From Rhyacophila brunnea (lineage: Eukaryota > Arthropoda > Insecta > Trichoptera > Rhyacophilidae), in the NCBI GenBank assembly GCA_022495005.1, contig JAGYXB010000508.1, positions 434,001-498,000 of the forward strand: DNA of 64,000 nt, read 5' to 3'. The notes beneath the pieces are model-generated. The model had not been told where the DNA came from. It ran no database searches and saw only the letters and a list, made by a program, of their open reading frames with translations. Made by a program: the position numbers and the translations under genes. The first letter of the stretch is position 1. Each line of letters starts with the position of its first letter. Of this stretch, positions 56,101 to 64,000 are shown in pieces.

Positions 56101-57398
56101 TTGACAATATTATAATATTATATTAAACCATCATTAATATATAGCATGACAAATACAGAACGTAACATGTTGCGATTTTCCCAAACTTGCGAGTCAATTG
56201 CAAATTCCAATGTAAAAATTACCGAATATAGTTTTTATATTATTATAATGTAAAGTATCATTAAAAATAAAGGTATAATGAATATATTGACAATAAAATA
56301 ATTTTAAAAGATGCTATAACGCTAATTTCTTGTGTCAAAATACGACTTTATTTTTATGATATTTTCAATAATACGTTTTTTATATTATGGAATGTTAATT
56401 TCAAGAACGAGAAAATATATGGCATAATAATGATATTTAAGTACATCTTTTCTAAAAAAATATGCAGATTGTACAACTTTATTGTACTAAATTCTAAAAG
56501 ATACGCCAAATTATTTATTTGTGACGTTTACTAGGTACCTATATGGGCACCGAAGATATCTTCAATTTATCAAATTGTATAAATATAAATAGTAAAAAAA
56601 TAAAATATACCTATTAAATAATTAAATAACTGTTATTATTTAATACCCTGTTACGTTGCAAATATACCTCGAAATATATATCGAAAATAGGGATGAGCGA
56701 TTCGAAAAATACTCAATATTGATTTTCTCTTTTATACCATTGCAACGCTGCGGCAGAAGAGAAGGGCTTTAGATTCTTATGACTCGAGCACTTGACTTGA
56801 CTACACAGATGGATGGATCTCTTTGATAAACAATTTACCTTGGCGATTGTCGCTCGGACGGCATCCAACTTTAAATTCATTATGACAAATAGCCACATTT
56901 GGAATTTTTATAGAATCAATGAATACCAAAGGACGTGTCTACATTGTTAGAACATATTACCATGTCTCTACTTTTTTGCAATGTTTTAATTAGATTAACA
57001 TGGATTTTATCTTTTAATAAATAATTGAAAACTATCTAAATTACAGTGTTTTCTTTATATCTGTACCTACCTAGTATTTCATCATGTACAAGATCACACT
57101 CGGCGACATAATTACTAAAGTATACACTTACAATGCTTTTATATTGAAGTTTTTTATAATCTACTGATTTTATTTTTATATATTTATTCTATAGATTCGT
57201 ATTTCACTGATAGTCAAATCCACGTGACAGCGTGATCACTCGCCCCGATATTGAGAGTAATTTAATTAATCCTTGATTTAACTATTTTATCATTTTTCCT
57301 AACTTAACTTTTTACTGTGGCAACTATGTATTACCGTCAAGAAATTACAGCGATAAATTTATTAGGCATAATTTTTTGTAGGTATAGGTAGTCAATCA
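53121..57398. other. Long AT-rich stretch; one possible first exon at 55353-55395
   Basis: At 55353 ATG TCA GTG GCG opens 14 codons of GC-rich sequence (MSVASARWRSPRCD) ending at a strong donor GATG/GTGAGT (55396). No next exon was found, and the start also resembles a hAT end (CAGTGGCG). Around 54955-55000 a near-palindrome GTGCGCGTGCACACGCGCAC occurs. No other gene or repeat recognised. Confidence 0.3.
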
Positions 57399-57400
57399 TA

Positions 57401-58680
57401 CGAGGGTGGGTCAATAATTCCTTAGAAAAAAGCATCAAAACAGTTTTTATTTTTGTATTTTTTTTTATTTCTCAACATAATCTCCTTGGAGCTCAATACA
57501 CTTGGTTAGACGTTTCTCAATTTTTTTTAAACCGTCAGAAAAATAAGTTTTCGGAAGGTCCTCAAAATAAGCATTTGTCCGATCGATGACTTCTTCATTT
57601 GAAAAAAAACGTTGTCCACTTAGCCATTTTTTTAAGTTTGGGAAAGGAAAAAGTCACTGGGGGCTAAATCTGGCGAATACGGTGGGTGGTCGACCAATTC
57701 GAACTTCAATTCTTCAATTTTAGCCATTGATCGTAAACATGTGTGAACACGGGCATTGTCCTGATGAAAGAGGATTTTTTTCCTGTTTAAATGAGGCCGT
57801 TTTTTCTTCAATTTTGTTTTTTAGCTGGTCCAATAAAGATGCATAATAATCCCCTGTTATTGTTTTTCCTTTTCCAAATAGTCAACGAAAATAATTCCAC
57901 GTGCATCCCAAAATACAGTAGCCATAACCTTACCAGCTGATTTTACGGTTTTCGCCTTCTTTGGACATGGTTCTCCTTTCGCAATCCACTGCTTTGACTG
58001 TTCTTTCGTCTCGGGAGTATAGTGGTGTATCCATGTTTCATCTACAGTCACAAAGCGACGAAAAAATTCATCCCGATTGCGTTGCATGAGCGAGAACAGG
58101 GCTTTAGAGGCCGTTGCGTTTATTGTCGACTGTGAGCAAACGCGGCACCCATCTTGCAGAATTTTTTTTCATGCCCAATTTGTCATGTAAAATAGAAATG
58201 ACGCTACCTTTTGAGATCCCTGTAACCTCAATTATCTCACTCAACTTTAATCTTCGCTCACTTAATACCATATCGTGGATTTTATTGATCATTTCTGGTG
58301 TAGTCATCTCTACAGGACGTCCTGAGCATGGTTCATCCTTTGTTGATGTACGACCACGTTTAAATTCATTTAACCAGTTATAAATAATTGCAAGTGAAGG
58401 AACAGATATGCCGTGAACTAAATCCAACTCATTTTTTATTTCCTTTGCTGTTAACCCTTTTATATTAAAATGTTTAATAACAGCTCTAAACTCAATTTTC
58501 TCCATTTTTGTAAACAAGCAAATTTTTTTTAAATGTACGAGAAACACACAACAACCCGACCAATCTGATTGAAACTTCGCAGCATACTGAATCGGTAGTG
58601 CCGCTGCATGAAAACAAACCGCTTACAGTACTAGTCGCGCCACCTGTCGGCTTTTCTAAGGACTTATTGACCCACCCTCG
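57401..58680 (-). mobile_element. Full-length mariner transposon (1280 bp)
   Basis: Inverted ends start CGAGGGTGGGTCAATAA and agree over about 29 bp with one mismatch. The element is flanked by the TA target dinucleotide at 57399-57400 and 58681-58682. The length is standard for mariner. The transposase on the minus strand has several frameshifts. Both ends are intact, so it could still be mobilised by a related active copy. Confidence 0.95.
57480..58505 (-). pseudogene. Mariner transposase, frameshifted
   Basis: Starts at ATG 58503-58505 with the paired helix-turn-helix region (FRAVIKHFNIKGLTAKEI, then SGRPVEMTTPEMINKI and a second HTH with EVTGISKGSVISILHDKLGM). After a frameshift near 58115 comes VTVDETWIHHYTPETK (first Asp at 58040-58042). 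After two more shifts (about 57870 and 57800) comes HQDNARVHT (second Asp 57758-57760) and YSPDLAPSDFF (third Asp 57653-57655). Exactly 34 residues separate the last two, the D,D34D signature of mariner. Another shift near 57640 disrupts the C terminus. Catalytic residues survive, but the frame is broken at least four times. Confidence 0.93.
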
Positions 58681-58682
58681 TA

Positions 58683-59561
58683 CTATCGCCGTTTATTCAA
58701 TAAAACTTATCTATAGATACTCATTAGAAACAGGTCGTTGAGTGTCGATTTTTTAAAAAAAATCTTTTACCTGCCGTTTAATCTGTGGCTTTTTAAGCGC
58801 TCGGCGGAAGCGTTACGTAATATTAATTATCTATCACAGGTACATGATTTTCCTATCAATTTGTTATCCACAAACTGCGTCTGGGGTAAAACCCCCACGG
58901 CTAGATGAAATTAACAAGTTGTTTTGACGATATTATGCCTGCTTATAACATTCTAATTTTCCACCTCTAAATATAGATACGCTTACTGAATTAAGGCTAA
59001 GTGACTAAAAGTAATTATTAATCCTGCAACAAAATATCTTAATATATTTCTATATTATGAAGATAATTGCGTAGGTATACCCTGTCTAAAAGAAAAATAA
59101 ATTTGATAGTTTAATAGTTTAATAGTTTTGCAAAATAGTTGTAGGAAGATACTTAATAAGTGGGCATTGGCTTCTTCCTCCATGCGCTGTTTTGGATGCT
59201 CAAGGTTTATAAATTTAATTTAGCTATGTACCTTCATCTCGTACAAGGTCGACCAGGTCTTCGCTTGCCTGCCGGTCTCCCGAATGTTGTTTTTTTTTCA
59301 TCCCTGACTCGTTTATTCTACATTGGTATATCATGTTTCATCTACCTAAGACGGACCGATTGTATGTAGGTTTATTCTATACATCAGAGTCAGTGTGCCA
59401 TATGTACGAGTTTGTAACAATTGTTCACCTATTGAGTCTATATTCCTAATAGAAATCTTAAATTCCTAAGACCAAAAGGACGAAAGTCCGTAGTTGGGTG
59501 GCATCAAGCACTTGGAAAATGTTTGAATGTATTTTCTCGAAATTGTTCTATATGGACGTAC
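58683..59561. other. AT-rich stretch without recognised genes
   Basis: A GC-richer patch at 59240-59290 (CAGGTCTTCGCTTGCCTGCC) may be a LINE tail remnant but cannot be assigned. Nothing else recognised. Confidence 0.35.
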
Positions 59562-59569
59562 GATGCACT

Positions 59570-60048
59570 CAGTGACGTCCCGTGGGGGTAGGCAGATTGA
59601 GCGTCGCTTGGGGGCGGCAGTTACTCGAAGGGCGGCAAATCGAAGAGAATCATTTGGTATACATAGAAATAACTAAAATTATTTTGTTTACATATTGTAC
59701 AATAAATAGCATAGTAAAAATGGTGTGAGAATAATAAATCTGTGTATTGCTAAATGACACAAACCAAATTTGTCAGAAATATCCACCAAATAGAACCTCA
59801 CACTTCTAGTGATTTGGGTAAGTGTTTAACGTAATTACCAATATTATATGTATTCGCTTTTTATATCTCAAATTAATTTTGTGTAATTTAGTTGTATATA
59901 TTTTGTTAGTAAGTAATTTATCCATAGAACACATTTCTTAAATATTGGAGTCATGAAAGGATGATAAAAGTAGCTAGTTACTGTATAAAAAAATGGGGCG
60001 GCATTTTGGCGCTGCTTAGGGGCGGTATTTTGTCTAGGGACGTCACTG
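59570..60048. mobile_element. hAT-type element (479 bp), family 'CAGTGACGTCCC'
   Basis: Perfect 12-bp inverted ends CAGTGACGTCCC, flanked by GATGCACT (59562-59569) and GACGCACT (60049-60056), seven of eight identical. Related to 16343-16935. The right side carries GGGGCGGCATTTTGGCGC and GGGGCGGTATTTTG, a subterminal duplication. Confidence 0.9.
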
Positions 60049-60242
60049 GACGCACTGGCTCTCGTATACCTTCAGATATTATAATAAATTAACCAGTTAC
60101 GAGTATTAAATACGATTTTAGGGTGAAATGAAGATTAATATATATTTATATTACACACATGAAAAAAAATATTAACTATAAATTAAACAACAAGAAAAAA
60201 GGAATTTTACAAAAAAAAACTAGGATAACGCATCACCTAATC

Positions 60243-60560
60243 CAGTGATGGCGAACCTATGGCATAATAAATGACATACTTATCGCACTGTATAAAAATA
60301 GTAGACAAATACTCTTGAAGAATAAGCATTATGTTTAATGTAAATAAATAATTGCATACGTCAGTCTTTAGGTTTTATGCGCTACATATAATATCGCACT
60401 AACGTCATCAGGCGGCGGGAAAATCGCGCCGCGAAACTCAGATTTTTATCGATTTACAATGCTTGAGCCACTGTGGCGAGAGAATGCTTCATCTGATCGG
60501 ATCAATTCTGGTGTTAATTTGTGCGTAAAGAACCAAAGTAAGTAATGCTTACTGCAACAA
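60243..60560. mobile_element. Partial hAT element related to 26614-27265 (opposite orientation)
   Basis: Starts CAGTGATGGCGAACCTATGG, then TAGGTTTTATGCGCTACA, GGCGGCGGGAAAATCGCGCC, TTTTTATCGATTTACAATGC and AAGAACCAAAGTAAGTAATG parallel the complement of the 27 kb copy. The other terminus is missing. Confidence 0.65.
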
Positions 60561-60845
60561 ACAAATTCATTTCTCCTAACAAAAGTTGCTGTACCAGTGT
60601 ACCAAATTGGTGGACCGAAATGTATGGCGTAATTAAAAAAAGGTGATAAAGCTATTTATATGTGTGTTATGTTCCATTGGTATCTGAACATCATCATTTT
60701 TTAACCCTGACCTAATCTGTAATTTTAGATAGTGTATTGATGAGTCGTGGGTACCTACAACATTTAAAACACGCTTTTAATAAACTCTGTAATTTTATAA
60801 TCATTAACATTATCACATTTCACTGATTTTAATATCAATATTAAA

Positions 60846-61602
60846 CAGTGGCGAAGGGTGACTTTTGGAAAGAGGTAGGCTGTGGAGATCTGATAAAAAG
60901 AGCACACTTGTCAGGTATACTTACGAGAATAGTATGATATTTACTACTAATTAATAGGTACACACTAATAAATGACAACGACATACTAATTCAATGAAAC
61001 TTCTGAAATGAGCGATGTGTTTAAATTACGTATTTTTCAAAACATGTATACCCATCAAAAATCATTAGATAAAATTTATTTTTATTTATGAAAACAATCT
61101 ATACTTACTTATTTATTAATATTCGATTAAACACCGTTGAAATTATTTTTTTAATTATCTAATTATTAATGATTTTGGACAAAGTGCGCAGTCGTGACAA
61201 CAATGTTATGCGCGAATGTTTTAGGGTCTGCGATAGGAGCTTATCTTATTTCGTACAAATCAGCTGAGGTTACGAGACGAAAAGTCCATACGAAAAAAAT
61301 TCTGAATTATTTCACACATAATCGGAAATTTATTTACGTCGAGACGTCGCGGCGTTTATTATTTATTTACGGCGCGCTGTGGTATATTTTTAATACCTTT
61401 GCAGATTGTTTTGTAAACTGTGTAATACTGTAATACATTCCTACATATACGACATCTCTCGTTGCCAAATTAAATTATTTTTATATAACATAAAAAATAA
61501 TGAAGTGATTCAGTATATAAATATGTCAATATGCAATTAAAAAATATTTTTCTTAAGAAGGTAGGCTTTAAATAATCGCCTAGTATGGAGTCTTTGCCAC
61601 TG
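60846..61602. mobile_element. hAT-type element (757 bp), family 'CAGTGGCGAAGGGTGAC'
   Basis: Left CAGTGGCGAAGGGTGACTTT, right complementary to CAGTGGCAAAGACTCCATAC, flanked by identical ATATTAAA at 60838-60845 and 61603-61610. Relatives: 34388-35247, the truncated 5649-5790 and the partial copy at 63535. An open frame at 61194-61433 (+) within it has no transposase features. Confidence 0.92.
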
Positions 61603-61610
61603 ATATTAAA

Positions 61611-62169
61611 TATAATATGTTTGAAATTTAGTTCGTTGTAATTAGTTTAGTGTGGTTGCCTCTGCTTTTAGTTTTCCAGGAAAATGTATATCTAATGAGA
61701 TATTAAAGTGAGGGAATAGATTATGCAGGTTTATCCCTATATGGAATATTAATTAAGCGGTAGTCGTTATTAAAGGGAAATAGATTGGATACAATTCAGG
61801 AACTAAAGGTCGGAGTTGAATTATTATGAAATGAAAATACACAACTAATAATATTTGAAATTCAAATAATTATTATTACTCTAGAGGTATTTAATACGAA
61901 AATAATATTATTAATATGTATGCAACAAATTTTCCGGAAATCGTGTATGTTACATAATCCCTTCAGTGTAACATTGTCTACCTTTATCATTATGTATTAT
62001 GAAACCCTTAGAAGCAAGTAGTCCATATTTTTTTCTTTCATACAAAACAAGGACTGACCAAAAACAGATTATTATGACGCTGCATCTATCTACTCCCACA
62101 ATTATTGTATTGCTGATCCCAACATACTGGTCGTTTTATAGTACCAACATATTACTATACTAATTACCC
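61611..62169. other. AT-rich stretch without recognised genes
   Basis: Nothing recognised. Confidence 0.45.
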
Positions 62170-62179
62170 CTCTACTTAC

Positions 62180-63085
62180 TTCTTCTTCTTCTTCTTTGGC
62201 CATATCCGCCCCTTAATTGGAGCATATGGACACCACGCGGCGCCTCGAAGAATCCCTGTGGCTCGCCAGTCTTGCTTCGTTCCAGGTCAAACCAGCATCC
62301 CGTAGCTCCGCCGTATACACTATATGGATAGTATTTAGCGGTCTTCCAGGACGCCGAAATCCGGTTGGCTTGAAGAACAGACAAGCCAGGTTGAGGTTCT
62401 CTTCCGGCATCCGCAGCACGAAGCCGAGCCAGGTCTAACGTCGCCTCTTCACTCTCAGCGTAATGCAAGGCTGCTTGGTGCGTTCTCTTATCTCCTCGTT
62501 GCTCCTAAAGTCATACAACCACTCACCCAGTATCCGTCGCAAACATCTGTTTTCGAAGTTCAGTATACGGTTGCTCTGAGCCTTCGTAAGGTGCCATGAT
62601 TCGTTACCGTAAAGCAGTACCGTCAGAATGCAAGCGTCGAATAGGCGGCATTTGGTTTTGACCGAGTACAATCGTGAGTCCCAGACATTTCGCATCGAGT
62701 TGAATGTTGCTCCAGCCATTCCCATTCGGATAGCGAGCTCTTTCTGCAAATGCCATCGCCCATGATGTGTACCCCCAGGTATTTGAAGCTGTCGACGCTC
62801 TCGATGTTTTGTCCGTCGCTAATCAGAGGGAAATCTAGATCAGGACAGGTGCTATTACACAAAACGTTGATTTTCTTCGCGTTGATTTTCAAACCAACGC
62901 GAGATGAGTTGTTATGCAACCTGTCGATTGTCTCTTAAATGCCTTCGATTGAGTTGTCGAATAGGACAGCGTCATCGGCGTATTCCAAGTCAAGTCGCAT
63001 AGTTTCACCGTGGGGCAACAGGTATGCCACGGTCGGGTGGTATTGCTTTCCGTAGTATGAAGTCAAAGAGGATAATACCTACCTA
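62180..63085 (-). pseudogene. 5'-truncated non-LTR retrotransposon with reverse transcriptase C-terminal half
   Basis: Minus strand: the catalytic motif LEYADDAVLFDNS (YADD at 62971-62982), then GLKINAKK, SVDSFKYLGVHIMGDG, after a frameshift AIRMGMAGATFNSMRNVWDS, FDACILTVLLYGNESWHLTK, NRCLRRILGEWLYDF, and the tail FRRPGRPLNT with GLTWNEAR. The 3' end has an AAG-repeat tail (CTTCTTCTTCTTC on the plus strand). CTCTACTTAC at 62170-62179 and CTCTACCTAC at 63086-63095 may be its target-site duplication (9 of 10). Frameshifts and a stop near 62938 make it inactive. Confidence 0.88.
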
Positions 63086-63204
63086 CTCTACCTACAGTGA
63101 TAATTAAAAAAACTATATGTTTTAACAAATAAATTAGTAATATTAAAATTAATATCTTTGCTAGTATCGATATGAGAGGCACATAATATATAGTTATATA
63201 TCTT

Positions 63205-63530
63205 ATGCCATCCTCTGTCGAAGATTGACCATCATCAGGAAGATTTTTGCATGTTCAGTGGAGCTGCACACCGATCACGAAGGTTATTAATTCACTAAAC
63301 TTGACGTCTTCCTCTGCGACGTTATTCATTTATTTTCCTTGGATAATGAGCATGGGATTGCTGTTGGTACTTTTGTCCTACCATAGTGTACCCAAAAGTA
63401 CTGTCGTTTTCTGGTTTTGATACTACGCAGAATTTCCTGGTCATTTACTATTCGTTTGAGAACAGTCTAAAGATTTTCAACGATACGTCTATACGGCCAT
63501 ATTTCGGAGACTTCAACCCTTAGTAGGTAC
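63205..63530 (-). pseudogene. Degenerate non-LTR retrotransposon, C-terminal region
   Basis: The minus strand reads RRIVENL, VNDQEILRSIKTRKRQYF, a QGK-like block and RRGRRRQV, then NLRDRCAAPLNMQKSS. This is the same order as in the 28 kb LINE (EVLxRIxxxRxLLxTIKxRKxxYLGHI.. IIQGKI.. GRRR), but it is heavily shifted. No tail or duplication. Confidence 0.65.
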
Positions 63531-63534
63531 CTAA

Positions 63535-64000
63535 CAGTAGCGAAGGGTAGAGGTAAGCTGTTAAGATCCGACATAAATAGTGCACATTAAACTTTGTTAG
63601 TCATAAGTATTTGTTTTTATTGAACTAAGACTACAATTTATTTACAGATGGTGTTGGTTAGTTTTTAAAAATCAATTAAACCCTGCCTAAACAATTCATA
63701 ATAGTTTTGGTATACTTTTGGCAATTCGACAAAATTGTGCACACTTTTTCATTCATACTTATTTGTTTTCGTTGGATTAAGAATACATAATATTACACAT
63801 ATTGTTGGTTCATTTCATTAAGCCCAACCTAAACCAAACTATAAGAAATACAACATATTATTTATTATATCTATAAAATATTCAAAGGTATGTATGATTT
63901 GAGTATTTTTCGACTATTATTTATGACTAAAAAGCCTACTAGAATTATGACTAAATAACCAACGCCTTCTGTATATTGTAGTCTTATTTCAATGAAAACA
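63535..64000. mobile_element. Left part of a 'CAGTGGCGAAGGGTGAC' hAT copy, running off the window
   Basis: CAGTAGCGAAGGGTAGAGGT, TAAGCTGTTAAGATC and AATAGTGCACATTAAACTTT follow the left end of 60846-61602 with substitutions. No right end before the window stops. Confidence 0.6.

Noticed and set aside
58104..58547. The mariner N-terminal frame as a stand-alone domesticated gene
   Set aside because: It lies between intact mariner ends, the remaining transposase is present in shifted frames, and there is no sign of separate gene structure.
62217..62438. A 73-codon plus-strand frame at the LINE 3' end
   Set aside because: It is the antisense of the conserved LINE C-terminal tail.
1..64000. CRISPR arrays, bacterial operons, or endosymbiont DNA
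   Set aside because: No regularly spaced repeats, ribosome-binding sites or compact genes; the sorting nexin, SINEs and insect transposons mark nuclear animal DNA.
35248..64000. LTR retrotransposons
   Set aside because: I looked for paired direct repeats ending TG...CA and for protease or integrase motifs by eye and saw none. A self-alignment would be needed to exclude degraded copies.

Overview
This 64 kb window is from an AT-rich animal nuclear genome, most likely a hemipteran insect and probably an aphid. The basis is the composition, the frequent short palindrome TAGGTACCTA, an interstitial block of the insect telomere unit TTAGG, tRNA-derived SINEs, and very many short DNA transposons of hAT type. 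The species assignment is an inference; no bacterial-style gene organisation is present.

Only one clearly functional gene is visible. A sorting nexin of the SNX9/18/33 type (SH3 - acidic linker - PX - BAR, Drosophila SH3PX1) is encoded in one uninterrupted coding exon at 23302-25020 (+). A non-coding first exon (about 21978-22040), an Inr/DPE-type promoter and a 1.25 kb intron in the 5' UTR lie upstream, and several poly(A) signals lie downstream. Weaker gene evidence: a possible micro-exon gene at 49397-50168 (+), exon-like pieces at 911-984 and 2103-2415, and a broken open frame at 20138-21062 (-) that becomes continuous only when an inserted hAT element is removed.

The rest is a dense, nested graveyard of mobile elements. 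(a) Non-autonomous hAT elements: nine have recognisable 8-bp target-site duplications (7567-8472, 12937-13779, 20324-20742, 27271-27507, 34388-35247, 39406-39713, 47341-47539, 59570-60048, 60846-61602), and several more are truncated or degenerate. (b) One full-length mariner (57401-58680) with terminal repeats and all three catalytic aspartates but several frameshifts. (c) At least seven 5'-truncated, degenerate non-LTR retrotransposon pieces (around 8.1, 10.1, 28, 46.4, 52.9, 62.2-63.1 and 63.2-63.5 kb). (d) tRNA-derived SINEs of at least two families. (e) Unassigned inverted-repeat elements, including a 303-bp near-perfect palindrome at 31076-31378, an 809-bp element with ~133-bp terminal repeats and internal TTAGG units at 40838-41646, and a family with ends GGNGGACATGCTCAG at 18859-19642 and 48356-48663. 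No intact transposase or reverse transcriptase was found, so every element here depends, or depended, on enzymes encoded elsewhere.

Limits: all coordinates for degenerate repeats are approximate, family names rest on termini, duplications and short motifs read by eye, and small-exon genes cannot be settled without transcripts.
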